A DNA stretch of 50,798 nucleotides from Candidatus Scalindua sp. GTDB lineage: Bacteria > Planctomycetota > Brocadiia > Brocadiales > Scalinduaceae. The stretch spans positions 1 through 50,798 of the forward strand of contig JAIQZR010000094.1 of NCBI GenBank assembly GCA_021777035.1. Direction: 5' to 3'. A program made the translations under genes and the position numbers. The stretch's first letter is position 1, and every line of letters starts with the position of its first letter. Below the pieces are notes generated by a model that did not search any database, was not told where the DNA came from, and saw only the letters and a list, made by a program, of their open reading frames with translations. This document shows positions 8,905 through 17,690 of the stretch, piece after piece.

Positions 8905-9264
8905 TTATTTATATTTTTTGGATTTTAGAAGTAGCTGTTCAGTTATTTCATCCCAATTGTTATTAAAATTCATACCATTATCATCAATATAGGCGACCCC
9001 AACCGGTTTGTCAGGTACCCAGACATCATCACAAGGAAGTTTGTGATATTTCATATATTCCCTTATCCTGTTGAACTGATCACCAATGAGTAAACTTTTA
9101 AACCTCTGTGATGTTCTACAGGAGTGTATAACAATACGATAACCGGCTTTTCTTAATGTGTCTAATGCCTCTTGGACACCTTCAGTCGGTTCTCCAATAT
9201 GAGGAAAACGGTGCTCACAAATAACACCATCAAAATCAATAACCAATGGAGGTTTCTGTTTCAT
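8905..9264 (-). CDS. Small HAD-superfamily phosphatase
   Basis: The 119-residue protein has the HAD nucleophile motif DFDGVICE near the N-terminus (residues 10-17), a serine in the motif II position (VIHSCRTS, ~46-53) and an acidic motif near YIDDNGMNF. It lacks a large cap domain, so it is a minimal C0-type HAD protein; these act as small phosphatases or nucleotide/sugar phosphate hydrolases. The start codon ATG 9264 follows GGAGACAA, an acceptable ribosome site. It precedes the ABC-F gene by 21 bp in the same direction. The substrate is unknown. Confidence 0.8.
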   Translation of the reverse strand: MKQKPPLVIDFDGVICEHRFPHIGEPTEGVQEALDTLRKAGYRIVIHSCRTSQRFKSLLIGDQFNRIREYMKYHKLPCDDVWVPDKPVGVAYIDDNGMNFNNNWDEITEQLLLKSKKYK

Positions 9265-9273
9265 TATTGTCTC

Positions 9274-9379
9274 CTATGCTTTTTTACTTTTAACAGACAA
9301 AACCGGACATGGTGCCTTTCTTACTCCCTTTTTGGCTACACTACCAAATCAGCATGTGCGAAATGCCTGTTCTTCCATG
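9274..9379 (-). pseudogene. Decayed universal stress protein C-terminal fragment
   Basis: Reading the minus strand, the segment encodes HGRTGISHML, then an in-frame stop, and after a frameshift VRKAPCPVLSVKS and a stop. This matches the ATP-binding C-terminus of the intact UspA at 9505-9963 (HGRTGISHMMLG and VVRKAPCPVLTVR), and the DNA alignment between 9290-9380 and 9530-9640 is obvious by eye. The upstream part of the gene is missing. It is therefore a relic of a former tandem UspA copy, between the HAD gene and the intact UspA gene. Confidence 0.8.
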
Positions 9380-9504
9380 TAGCTTGACCTAACGTACCAA
9401 ATCAAGTTTAAGACCTTCATCTTTCAATAACAATAACTCTCTTCATGTTATTTGTCATGCGGGTTTATACAGTAGAAGAAAATTTATAGCTCAAGTTATG
9501 AGTA

Positions 9505-9963
9505 TTAAGGAGAGACGAATTTATGGTCGGTTTGCCTGACAGTTAACACTGGACATGGGGCCTTTCTTACAACTTTCTCAGACACACTACCTAGCATCAT
9601 ATGTGAAATGCCGGTTCTTCCATGCGAGCCAATTACTATCATATCAATCTCTTTTTCTCTTGCGGTACTTATAATTTCAGCGAAAGGTATACCCTGGACG
9701 ACAATTGCCTCTATATTCATATCCTCTCTAATTTTCTCTGGTATACAATCAAGAAGTTTTACTCTTAACTGCTCAAGAGTCTCTTCATCCGGTATTTGTT
9801 GCGACATTGCAATCAGACTATCGTTGAAGGAGCGTATGTCGATTACATGCAGCAAATACAATTTTGCGTCATCTTTCATTGCAAGTGATACAGCGTATTT
9901 CAGGGCCTCTTTTGAGCAATCTGAATGGTCGATAGGGCATAACATATTTTTCAAGGATATCAT
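9505..9963 (-). CDS. Universal stress protein, UspA family (single domain)
   Basis: The 152-residue protein shows the UspA fold: an N-terminal strand with the conserved aspartate (MLCPIDHSDCS), and the C-terminal ATP-binding signature GSHGRTGISHMMLGSVSEKVV followed by APCPVLTVR. The Gly-x2-Gly-x9-Gly-Ser pattern is intact, so it probably binds ATP. Such proteins are cytosolic and accumulate under starvation, oxidative or respiratory stress. It is the middle member of a Usp cluster: the decayed copy lies downstream and a two-domain Usp lies upstream, all on the minus strand. The gaps of more than 100 bp suggest separate promoters. Confidence 0.93.
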   Translation of the reverse strand: MISLKNMLCPIDHSDCSKEALKYAVSLAMKDDAKLYLLHVIDIRSFNDSLIAMSQQIPDEETLEQLRVKLLDCIPEKIREDMNIEAIVVQGIPFAEIISTAREKEIDMIVIGSHGRTGISHMMLGSVSEKVVRKAPCPVLTVRQTDHKFVSP

Positions 9964-10023
9964 TTTAAATCTGGGTCCTTTCAGTCTCTAACTTTATAAT
10001 TTATAGTTTTAAGGCTGTAGTCG

Positions 10024-10039
10024 CCTTAGGGTTCGCGAA
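10024..10039. repeat. Short element CCTTAGGGTTCGCGAA
   Basis: The 13-bp sequence CCTTAGGGTTCGC occurs here and again at 49401-49413, both in intergenic gaps. The centre TTCGCGAA also forms the middle of the palindrome at 6465-6492. It is probably part of a small dispersed repeat of this genome. Confidence 0.4.
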
Positions 10040-10087
10040 TGAATTGATATAGATTAAAGTTTCAGTGCAATCAATTAGCGAATTAAT

Positions 10088-10927
10088 CTATCTGCATAGT
10101 AGTACCGCACTATTTACTTTTCTCATAATCTGTACGGTTGTGTTTCCAAGAATCAATTCTCTTATTTTAGAGTGACCATAGGCACCCATCGACAGCAAGT
10201 CATAATGGCCCTCCTTGCAGAGATCTAAAATCGCACTTACCGTTTCACCGCCTTTAAGAACCGTGTTATATGTAATGTTGCAATCTTTCAGGTTTTCATC
10301 TGCTTGAGAAAGGACATCTTCGCCAGCCTTTTCATCATCAGATACTGTGACGACGGTCAGCGGTAGTTTCATTTGCTGCGCAATTTCCACACCTGTATTT
10401 AAAGCTTTGGTAGAGTATTGACTGGCATCATATGCGACCAATATTTTTGAAATTTTCTTATATTTTTCAGGGGTAACCAGCACCGGCTTGTGTGTTTGTC
10501 TTACAACAGATTCCAGATTTGAACCCAGGAAAGCATCACGCCAGAATGCGTGTTCACCAGCCATTCCCATTGATATCATGTCGCATCTTTTCGCTGATTC
10601 GACTATTTCCCTGGAAATTACCCCTTCTTTTGTTGTACGTGTAAAAGAGATCCCGGCAGAGTCACATTTCCCTTCTAACTCATCTAGCGCCGCCTTGGCA
10701 GTGTCTTCCAGGAACTGTCGTACGTTCTGTTGGAAATCGCCATAAGGAACCATACCACCAATGCTTGTTCCCAAATCTCTCATAAATGGACCGGCTAATT
10801 TTTTTATATCAATTATCGAGATTCCTACTATTTCTGAGTTGAAAGCTCTTGATAGATCAATTGCATAATCAACTGCGACCAAACTTGTGTCTGAAGAATC
10901 AATCGGTACAAGAATCGTTTTAAACAT
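10088..10927 (-). CDS. Tandem universal stress protein (UspE-like, two Usp domains)
   Basis: Two Usp domains lie in tandem. Domain 1 (residues ~1-145) starts MFKTILVPIDSSD and ends in a glycine-poor ATP loop (MGMAGEHAFWRDAFLGSNLESVV) followed by HKPVLVTP. Domain 2 (~155-279) starts ISKILVAYDASQYS and ends GAYGHSKIRELILGNTTVQIM. The architecture is like UspE. I chose ATG 10927 because it begins the first Usp strand directly and is preceded by GGAG at good spacing; an ATG at 10951 would add eight residues. Likely a cytosolic stress adaptor; ligand binding is more convincing in domain 2. Confidence 0.92.
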   Translation of the reverse strand: MFKTILVPIDSSDTSLVAVDYAIDLSRAFNSEIVGISIIDIKKLAGPFMRDLGTSIGGMVPYGDFQQNVRQFLEDTAKAALDELEGKCDSAGISFTRTTKEGVISREIVESAKRCDMISMGMAGEHAFWRDAFLGSNLESVVRQTHKPVLVTPEKYKKISKILVAYDASQYSTKALNTGVEIAQQMKLPLTVVTVSDDEKAGEDVLSQADENLKDCNITYNTVLKGGETVSAILDLCKEGHYDLLSMGAYGHSKIRELILGNTTVQIMRKVNSAVLLCR

Positions 10928-11257
10928 CTCAATCTCCATAAAAAGTTGCAAACTCTGCTAGAACCAGGGAGTACAGTATATCGCATCATCGTCTATTATG
11001 TGCGAAGAATGTATAAGATAAGAAAACATATTTTCCGTTTATAATACTACACTATAAATTTAAAGTCTATACATAAATTAGCTTTCAAAAACCCTGAAAT
11101 GCAATATTAGCATGTTATTTTTGTGGTATAAAAATAGATTGACATACCGATCCACAAGAGATGTAAGTCCGTAAGATATTCTATAATAGCTTGTAGAAAT
11201 TTACATGCCAATATGTTTCCTTGTTGGTAGTCTCTCATTGTGATCGTCCGCTATGTT
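10928..11257. other. Intergenic gap between tandem Usp and acr3
   Basis: This ~330-bp AT-rich gap lies downstream of acr3 and upstream of the tandem Usp gene, both on the minus strand. It should contain the Usp promoter. I see no convincing ORF, terminator hairpin or structured element in it. Confidence 0.35.
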
Positions 11258-12328
11258 TTATTTAAACAAATTTGATGTTCGTTTACAGATAGAGACAAGC
11301 ATAAGCATTAGTGGCACTTCGATCAAGACACCAACTACTGTCGCTAACGCGGCACCGGATGAGAGCCCAAATAGCATTGCGGATGTTGCGATTGCCACTT
11401 CAAAATGATTTGAAGCGCCAATCAAGGCCATAGGGGCGGCGTCCTGATAAGAGGATTTTGCCAGCCTTGCCAGGAGGAAGTATCCGAGGCTGAAAATGAG
11501 TATAGTTTGTATGAATAGTGGGATTGAAATCCATAGTATTGTTAGCGGATTGCTCACAATAATCTGCCCCTTAAAAGAGAATAAAAGTACTAATGTTGTT
11601 AAGAGGGCTATTATGCTGACTGGAGTAAGCCAATGAATGAATCTGTTATTAAACCACTCCAGCCCCTTGAATCTAATAATCACCTTACGAGTAAAGTATC
11701 CGGTAACCAATGGTAGTGCGACATAAACAGCTACAGAAAATAGCATGGTTTGCCATGGTATTGGCATTGCATTTATACCTAACAGAAAACTGCCAAGAGG
11801 CGCATAAAGTACAAGCATAGTCAATGAATTAATGGCGACCATTACAAGGGTCAAGCTGTCATTGCCTTTTGCCAGATATCCCCACATCAATACCATCGCT
11901 GTACAGGGGGCGATCCCCAAAAGGACTGTTCCCGCAATATAGCTTCTCCACAATTCTACTTCGTCACCGTTTTTGAGGATCTCTGTGCCGGGTAGAAAAT
12001 CTTTAAAAAGGTAGCCCAGAAAAAACCAGGCGATGAGAAACATAGTAAACGGTTTTACTGCCCAATTGATAAAGAGAGTAAGCACTACCGCTTTAGGCTT
12101 TTTTGCTACTTTTAGCACCTCCGCGAAATCTATCTTGACCATGATTGGATACATCATAAAAAACAGGCATGTGGCAATAGGTATGGATACCCTGTATATT
12201 GAAAGAGAGTCCAGTTTAAAGGCAAGATTTGGCATTGCTTTCCCAATGCCGATACCTGCTCCTATACAGAGCATTACCCAGAGTGTCAAGTATTTTTCAA
12301 ACAAAGATAATTTTTTCATTTCTGCCAT
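11258..12328 (-). CDS. acr3: ACR3-family arsenite efflux permease
   Basis: A 356-residue integral membrane protein with about ten hydrophobic segments. It contains the ACR3 signature [19 protein letters not shown] with the conserved cysteine needed for As(III) transport, and a late segment [21 protein letters not shown] also typical of the family. ACR3 exports arsenite from the cytoplasm, driven by the proton gradient. The gene lies 48 bp downstream of arsR in the same orientation, and length is normal. No arsenate reductase (arsC) or arsenite methylase gene is seen next to it, so the module as visible handles As(III) only. Confidence 0.95.
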   Translation of the reverse strand: MAEMKKLSLFEKYLTLWVMLCIGAGIGIGKAMPNLAFKLDSLSIYRVSIPIATCLFFMMYPIMVKIDFAEVLKVAKKPKAVVLTLFINWAVKPFTMFLIAWFFLGYLFKDFLPGTEILKNGDEVELWRSYIAGTVLLGIAPCTAMVLMWGYLAKGNDSLTLVMVAINSLTMLVLYAPLGSFLLGINAMPIPWQTMLFSVAVYVALPLVTGYFTRKVIIRFKGLEWFNNRFIHWLTPVSIIALLTTLVLLFSFKGQIIVSNPLTILWISIPLFIQTILIFSLGYFLLARLAKSSYQDAAPMALIGASNHFEVAIATSAMLFGLSSGAALATVVGVLIEVPLMLMLVSICKRTSNLFK

Positions 12329-12376
12329 TTTATTTTAATCAACTATTGTTGCCATGCGATTGTACTCTGTCGACTA

Positions 12377-12709
12377 TTAGCAAGTTTTTTCAGCCTGTAG
12401 AACTTGTTGTGACAAAAACAAATTTATGATTCCGCCCGCCTCATTCCATTTTTCCCGGTCGATACAGTAGCAGACCCTTGGGCCGTCAATATCGCCTTTT
12501 ATTAGTCCCGCCTTTTTCAGCTCTTTCAGGTGCTGTGACACCGTAGATTGTGACAGGGGGAGTTCATCGACAACTTCACTACAGATACATTCTCTCTTTT
12601 TGACCAAAAAATTGATGATAGCAATGCGCGCCGGATGGGCCAACGCCTTACAGAGCGACGCAATCTTTCTCTCTTTCATCTTAAATTCGCCAACTTTTGT
12701 TATCGCCAT
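12377..12709 (-). CDS. arsR: ArsR-family arsenic-responsive repressor
   Basis: A 110-residue winged-helix repressor. The helix-turn-helix core is [19 protein letters not shown], and a CxC pair in the preceding helix (RECICSEVV) sits where E. coli-type ArsR binds As(III); a further Cys-rich YCID segment (VCYC) and a C-terminal Cys follow. Binding of arsenite would release it from DNA and induce acr3. The start ATG 12709 has a modest AGGA ribosome site; a shorter start at 12679 ([16 protein letters not shown]) would also give a complete domain. It heads the arsR-acr3 operon, with a self-regulatory operator directly upstream. Confidence 0.95.
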   Translation of the reverse strand: MAITKVGEFKMKERKIASLCKALAHPARIAIINFLVKKRECICSEVVDELPLSQSTVSQHLKELKKAGLIKGDIDGPRVCYCIDREKWNEAGGIINLFLSQQVLQAEKTC

Positions 12710-12719
12710 GGTTATATCC

Positions 12720-12756
12720 TATATCGCAAATATACGATATAAGGCATCGATGTCAA
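12720..12756 (-). promoter_or_regulatory. arsR promoter with overlapping dyad operator
   Basis: On the minus strand a perfect -35 TTGACA (12756-12751) and a -10 TATATT (12734-12729) are spaced by 16 bp. An inverted repeat TATATCG/CGATATA (12720-12726 and 12735-12741, 8-bp spacer) spans the -10 box, exactly where an ArsR repressor would block RNA polymerase. The predicted transcript starts ~10-15 nt before the arsR ATG. Confidence 0.7.
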
Positions 12757-12853
12757 TGAAAAAATACGAATAATTGTTGTGATATACCGTACGATAAGTT
12801 ATATGTAATAGAACTATTTAATTTTTCTATATTTTCTTTACGGGAGAGACAAG

Positions 12854-13594
12854 ATGAAAAAGTTTTTGGCTATTTATATGTTAACATTTCTGTCTGTTTT
12901 GAGTGTGTTTGCCAGTGTTGAGGCTAGAGATCACCGTCATAATAAAAAAGGGTATTTAAGGCAAGACAAATTAAATGAAGAAACGGTTGATGATGTTCAA
13001 ATGTGGACATACATTGGCATAGAAAAAGTTGTTGACTCCCAGGGGCCAAGATATGGATTTTGGTGCGGAGTTGAGAGTTCTGTTGGCGGTGGAGGTGACC
13101 TTTCAGCTGCCCTTCTCGCTTTACCAAATAACAAAAAAATGTGGATGATTGGTACCAGTGGCCTTGGTCACTTTGATTTGGGAACCTGGGGGTTAGACTT
13201 TAATGAATTTACACAAGAATTTCCACAGGGCCCGTATATTATCGTTCCTTTTCCACATACTGATAGTTTTAAATTTGTAAATATTGCCTATAACTTTCCT
13301 CCAACACCAAATGTTACGTTCCCAATAGATGGCCAGACAAATGTGTCTCTTACTCCTACAATTACATGGGCACCTATACCTGGCATAGACTATATTTGGC
13401 TAGGGATTTTCGAGGAAAATGGGCCTGGCGAAATTGAAGTAGATTTAGACCCTGGCGTGACTTCATTCACTATACCAGATGGTAGTGGCGCACTTAAACC
13501 AAACACAAGATATTTTGTTCTCCTTGGAGGAGGAAAAGATATCGGCTATGAGATTGAGAGTACTCGGTTGTTCTATTTCACCACTGGAAACTAA
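12854..13594 (+). CDS. Secreted protein with fibronectin-III/Ig-like domain, function unknown
   Basis: The 246-residue protein begins with a clear Sec signal peptide (MKKFLAIYMLTFLSVLSVFASVEA, cut near residue 24). After a unique Gly- and Trp-rich middle part (~45-145) comes a beta-sandwich-like segment (~150-246). It reads like an FnIII or Ig-like domain (FPIDGQTNVSLTPTITWAP, later LKPNTRYFVLLGGG), typical of exported structural or adhesive proteins. The ribosome site GGGAGAG precedes ATG 12854. It is divergent from arsR with a ~145-bp shared upstream region, so its expression might be influenced by the same region, but I see no second clear ArsR dyad. I do not recognise the family of the middle part. 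Confidence 0.75.
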   Translation: MKKFLAIYMLTFLSVLSVFASVEARDHRHNKKGYLRQDKLNEETVDDVQMWTYIGIEKVVDSQGPRYGFWCGVESSVGGGGDLSAALLALPNNKKMWMIGTSGLGHFDLGTWGLDFNEFTQEFPQGPYIIVPFPHTDSFKFVNIAYNFPPTPNVTFPIDGQTNVSLTPTITWAPIPGIDYIWLGIFEENGPGEIEVDLDPGVTSFTIPDGSGALKPNTRYFVLLGGGKDIGYEIESTRLFYFTTGN

Positions 13595-13692
13595 ACAATA
13601 GTCGTTAAATGAAGACAAACTCATATTGCATACTCCCATCTGTCTCATTGTGATAATGTGTGGGGCAATGCCATTGAATTAGAGGGGAAATA

Positions 13693-13807
13693 TGGAGTGC
13701 ATCATCCGTCTGCCTGTGCGTGTCCGCACGCAGACAGGTGATGATGCGTTTTAAAGCAGTGACACCCGCCCAGGAAACTGGCGGACAGGCGGTCTCACTG
13801 CACTCCA
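13693..13807. repeat. Nested palindromic repeat element (~115 bp)
   Basis: Outer arms TGGAGTGCA (13693-13701) and TGCACTCCA (13799-13807) are perfect inverted repeats. Inside lies a second pair, GCATCATC (13699-13706) and GATGATGC (13740-13747), enclosing a GC-rich imperfect hairpin of GTCTGCCTG/CGCAGACAG type. The base composition is clearly more GC-rich than the surroundings. It is a likely small non-autonomous or REP-like element in the ~355-bp gap 13595-13949, which otherwise shows no gene. Confidence 0.6.
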
Positions 13808-13949
13808 AAAAAGAGGATGTGTTAGTGGAAATATGGATGGGGCAACCGTCTCCTTGAAAAAGCGAAACACGTCACCGGGTCGTTCTCCGGGAATAATCAG
13901 GGATGCGTTAAAAACTGATAATGACTGTTGCTACTAAATTTAGATACTA

Positions 13950-14597
13950 CTATTCTTTCAGTTTTATCTTGAACCGACCCTCTTCAGCATGCATATCTTC
14001 AACCCCTTCTGAAAAAGCTTTCCAGAAGCCTTCATCCTGTCCATAATCTTTAATTAAGTCGATATTTTTCAATCCGCCCAGCCAGGCATTTGGTATAGGA
14101 ACACCCATCAAACTTACACCCTTCAATATTACAACAGGGCGTGAATTCTTAAATGCCAACTCCATACCTGCCGTAACTTTAATCGTTTTTCCACCAACAA
14201 CGGGGAATTCCTGGTCTACCGGTATTAGTAACTTAACGCTTAGGAGATTATCCGACAAGTCTATGGCCAATTTGTCAGATAAATCTGTGTTTTTAGCTAA
14301 TAAGGAGTTCAATTCACGTTCAGTTAATTCAATTACACTCTCACCATCTTCAGAATATTTTTCCGGAGTTAATCCTGTTGCAAGGCCCTGAAATATTTTT
14401 AGTTTCTGATCAAGAGCACTCTCTTCTTTTTGAGATAATACGACTGGTTTTAAACTTTTTGGGAAAATATAACCATTAATAATCCAGACCGTTACACCTA
14501 CAGATATTAAAACGGTAGTAAAGATTATGCCAAGAATTGACAACCAGCTTATTTCTTTTTTCTTTTCGTGGACAGTACTCATTTTTTTATTAACCAA
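13950..14597 (-). CDS. Single-pass membrane protein of unknown function
   Basis: A 215-residue protein with a short charged N-terminus (~20 residues), one transmembrane helix (~20-43, ISWLSILGIIFTTVLISVGV) and an extracytoplasmic domain of ~170 residues. The domain has a motif ELTERELNSLLAKN followed by a beta-rich stretch (LLSVKLLIPVD, KVTAGMELAFKNSRPVVILKG), which resembles YpmS/LptC-like lipid-binding beta folds, but that resemblance is only an impression. The start could be ATG 14597 or the in-frame ATG 14582; neither has a good ribosome site. The neighbours do not suggest a role. Confidence 0.65.
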   Translation of the reverse strand: MVNKKMSTVHEKKKEISWLSILGIIFTTVLISVGVTVWIINGYIFPKSLKPVVLSQKEESALDQKLKIFQGLATGLTPEKYSEDGESVIELTERELNSLLAKNTDLSDKLAIDLSDNLLSVKLLIPVDQEFPVVGGKTIKVTAGMELAFKNSRPVVILKGVSLMGVPIPNAWLGGLKNIDLIKDYGQDEGFWKAFSEGVEDMHAEEGRFKIKLKE

Positions 14598-14779
14598 CGA
14601 TTAACTATGTTTATCCTCAAATTATCCCATATATCGATTTATAATCAACAAGTAAAATGGTTCAAAAAATGATCGGTAATTTAATGTATGAGGTGTTTTC
14701 GTTTATCATATGTGACCCTCACATGTCAAGCGCAATTGGGTTACAAGACAGAAGTGAAAGAGCCTCTCACTTTTTACTC

Positions 14780-14808
14780 TTGACCATATGGGGTATCTAC
14801 TATATAAG
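14780..14808 (+). promoter_or_regulatory. Sigma-70-type promoter for the sodium:solute symporter
   Basis: TTGACC (14780-14785) and TATAAG (14803-14808) each match the consensus at five of six positions with the ideal 17-bp spacing. The predicted start would be near 14815, about 45 bp before the symporter ATG, which has its own AAGGA ribosome site. Confidence 0.5.
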
Positions 14809-14861
14809 ATTTCATTTAATAATACATTGCTCTATGATTTAATTATTTAAAGGATGTTTTT

Positions 14862-16250
14862 ATGGATCAGATAATTGTGGTTGTCTATTTAGTTTGCATA
14901 TTCGCGCTAGGCATATGGGGCGGCAAAGGGATAAAAAACTTAACTCATTTTTCGGTTGCGAACAGATCATATGGAACACTAATTATATTTGCAACATTGT
15001 CCGCCTCATTCATTGGAGGAGGGTTCTCCATGGGAAATGCCGAAAAGGTCTTTCTATTCGGCATTGTAAATATATTTGCATTGTGGGGTTTTAGTTTAAA
15101 AGAGATACTTGTTGCCTCATTTATTGCACCCAGGATGGGGAAATATCCTGACGCTATTTCAGTGGGCGACATAATGAGTAGGAATTACGGCAAAACAGGC
15201 ATGGTCGTTTCAGGGATTATGTCTTTTGCGGTTTGTGCCGGTATTTTGGGGGCACAGGTAGGTGCTACAGGGTATATTTTTAATGTTTTTTTGGGTATAC
15301 CACGATTTCACAGTATACTCATTGGGTGCGGCATTGTCATCGCCTATTCAACTGTAGGCGGAATGAGATCCGTAGTCTTAACTGACGTAGTCCAGTTTGT
15401 AATACTTGCGATAGGAATACCGTTAACGCTAATATTCGGTATTAATCATGCGGGAGGCTGGAGCGTCATGATAAGTTCCGTGCCGAACACCCATTTTACA
15501 TTTCCTGGCACTGGTAAAACAGTGGCACAATTTATAGCACTTTTTCTTGCCTTCGTTTTTGGTGAAACCCTTGTCCCTCCATACGTGCAAAGGCTCTTCC
15601 TCTCCAAAAAGTCATCACATACAGTTAAAGCAACTTTATTTAGCGGCATATTTTCATTTCCATTTTTTGCCATAACCGGTCTTATCGGGATCGTTGCCCT
15701 TGCCATTAAGCCGGATCTCGATCCAAACAGCGCCATGCCTTTTGTTATAAATACTGTGCTTCCGGTTGGACTTAAAGGGCTTGTTATCGCGGGTGTCATA
15801 TCGATAGTCATGTCTTCGGCAGATTCGTTTCTCAACTCCGCGTCAGTTGCAATTACCCATGATGTGATAGGGCCTCTGAAGAAAAAAAGAATGTCGGCAT
15901 CAAGGGAGCTCCTTTTTGTGCGCGTAATAAACCTTTTTACCGGAGTAGTCGCTATAATATTTGCGGTAAAAATTAAGAGTATACTTGACATATTACTATA
16001 CTCTTACAATTTCTGGTCTCCAATCATCCTCGTGCCGTTGGTCATGGCAATACTTGGACTCAAAACAGATGAAAGACATTTTATTGCAGGTGCTCTATCA
16101 GGCGCGCTGGGAGTAGCAATTTGGAATTTCGTCCTGAAAAACCCAGGAGGCATTGATGGGCTTATAATAGGGCTGTTCTGCAATTTTATCGTCATGATGG
16201 GATATTATCTTTTGGGGAAACCGAGAGAGACGATACAAAGGATCCAATAG
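14862..16250 (+). CDS. Sodium:solute symporter (SSS family)
   Basis: A 462-residue polytopic membrane protein with ~13 hydrophobic segments. It has SSS-family features: the N-terminal helix leading to FSVANRSYGT, the GGFSMGN unwound-helix region, GGMRSVVLTDVVQFVIL in the middle and the Na+-site serine motif SIVMSSADSFLNSAS. Family members import sugars, amino acids, vitamins or organic anions with Na+. Substrate cannot be assigned; the closest general look is to the proline/pantothenate-type branch. A promoter lies just upstream. The gene converges on hydG with a ~50-bp gap; there is no sign of a functional link beyond position. Confidence 0.92.
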   Translation: MDQIIVVVYLVCIFALGIWGGKGIKNLTHFSVANRSYGTLIIFATLSASFIGGGFSMGNAEKVFLFGIVNIFALWGFSLKEILVASFIAPRMGKYPDAISVGDIMSRNYGKTGMVVSGIMSFAVCAGILGAQVGATGYIFNVFLGIPRFHSILIGCGIVIAYSTVGGMRSVVLTDVVQFVILAIGIPLTLIFGINHAGGWSVMISSVPNTHFTFPGTGKTVAQFIALFLAFVFGETLVPPYVQRLFLSKKSSHTVKATLFSGIFSFPFFAITGLIGIVALAIKPDLDPNSAMPFVINTVLPVGLKGLVIAGVISIVMSSADSFLNSASVAITHDVIGPLKKKRMSASRELLFVRVINLFTGVVAIIFAVKIKSILDILLYSYNFWSPIILVPLVMAILGLKTDERHFIAGALSGALGVAIWNFVLKNPGGIDGLIIGLFCNFIVMMGYYLLGKPRETIQRIQ

Positions 16251-16300
16251 ACACCCTGGAGAAGTTTTACGGGAAGATGTTGAAATACCTATATAAGATA

Positions 16301-17689
16301 CTAAAAATAGAGGTCTCTTTTGCCTTGGGAGAGAGACTTTATTTTGCCGGATGTCATCTGTCTGATCTCCGGGTCTGAAATTTTACTAATCTCTAATGAC
16401 AAGAGGGCCTTTGCCTTTCCGGCAAGTTCCGGATTATAGTCGAGAAGATATTCCTCAAAGGTAAGGAGTGCGTTTGGCTGACAAAAATCCTTAATATCAC
16501 CTGGCTTGGCCAGGTTCATGAAGTTTTCACCAGTCCTGCCGCTACGATAGCAGGAGGTGCAAAAGCTAGGAATGAATCCTCTGGTTGTTATCTCTTCTAT
16601 AACTTCCGAGAGAGACCGTTCATCCGATATGCTGAATTGCCCCTGTGCTTTCCCCTCACCGCTGTAACTGCCTGGAAGTGTCTTAGAGCCTGCCGATAAC
16701 TGTGATACTCCGAGATAGATAAGTTCATTTCTTAGAGCTGCATTCTCCCTTGTGGAAAGTATTATACCAGTATATGGGACAGCGAGACGGAGGACTGCAA
16801 TTACTTTTTTAAGATCAGTATCTGACAAAGGGTAGGGGGGATGGGTCGCTACGCTGGAGCCTTGTGCCTGTCCAAGTCTTGGGACAGAAATAGTATGAGG
16901 GCCGACCCCAAATACATCTTCAAGATGCATAGCATGATACAGTAACGCCAACACTTCAAATTTGTAGTTATATAGGCCAAGCAGTGCACCTATTCCCACA
17001 TCATCTATACCGGCGCTTTGTGCAAGATCACATGCATAAAGTCGCTCTATATAGTTCGATTTTGGACCGGATGTGTGTAGTTGATTATACGTCTCTCTAT
17101 GGTATGTTTCCTGGAATAGTTGGTAAGTTCCTATACCGGTATCTTTAAGCTTTTTAAAATTTTTCACTTCCATTGATGCGACATTGACGTTTACCCTTCT
17201 TATGTCGCCGTTACCCTCCTTTGTGTTGTAGACGGTCTTTATTGCATCACTTACATAATCTATATCGACGGCGGGGTCTTCTGCAGAGACAATGAGGAGC
17301 CTTTTATGGCCTTGTGAAATAAGTGCCCTGGTCTCATCACGTATTTCATCTGTATTTAAACGTTTTTTTTCTGTATTTATGTTCTCCTTGCTAAAGCCGC
17401 AATAGAGACAGTTGTTAACGCATCTGTTTGATAGATAGAGTGGTGCGAACAAAACAAGGCGGTTGCCATATATTGTCTCTTTTATCTGTTTTGCGGTTTC
17501 GAATATTCTATTCAAAACGACATTATCTTCACAATTCAGGAGGGTAGCTGCTTCTTCCGGGCTAAGTCCTTTTAATGTTAAGGATTTATTAATTATGATT
17601 TCGATACGTTGACGGGACGGACTTTCTGCTTCTCCCAGCGTTTCAAATATTTTGTTTTCGTTTATAAAGTTTTTCATCTCAATAACCAT
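16301..17689 (-). CDS. hydG: [FeFe]-hydrogenase H-cluster maturase HydG
   Basis: HydG is a radical-SAM enzyme that cleaves tyrosine to p-cresol, CO and cyanide and builds an Fe(CO)2(CN)-cysteine synthon. The protein has the radical-SAM cluster motif CVNNCLYC (~residues 90-97) and, near the C-terminus, FCTSCYRSG followed exactly 22 residues later by a third cysteine (DFC). That CX2CX22C second-cluster site separates HydG from the tyrosine lyase ThiH. Length (~460 aa) is normal. A longer frame from 17719 exists, but its first ten residues are translated from a REP-like repeat; I place the start at ATG 17689, with ATG 17677 also possible. It follows hydE on the minus strand. No hydF or hydA is in the window. 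Confidence 0.93.
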   Translation of the reverse strand: MVIEMKNFINENKIFETLGEAESPSRQRIEIIINKSLTLKGLSPEEAATLLNCEDNVVLNRIFETAKQIKETIYGNRLVLFAPLYLSNRCVNNCLYCGFSKENINTEKKRLNTDEIRDETRALISQGHKRLLIVSAEDPAVDIDYVSDAIKTVYNTKEGNGDIRRVNVNVASMEVKNFKKLKDTGIGTYQLFQETYHRETYNQLHTSGPKSNYIERLYACDLAQSAGIDDVGIGALLGLYNYKFEVLALLYHAMHLEDVFGVGPHTISVPRLGQAQGSSVATHPPYPLSDTDLKKVIAVLRLAVPYTGIILSTRENAALRNELIYLGVSQLSAGSKTLPGSYSGEGKAQGQFSISDERSLSEVIEEITTRGFIPSFCTSCYRSGRTGENFMNLAKPGDIKDFCQPNALLTFEEYLLDYNPELAGKAKALLSLEISKISDPEIRQMTSGKIKSLSQGKRDLYF

Positions 17690-17690
17690 T

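Noticed and set aside
14657..14842. 61-codon plus-strand frame before the sodium symporter
   Set aside because: It has no ribosome site, covers the predicted promoter and no family is recognisable.
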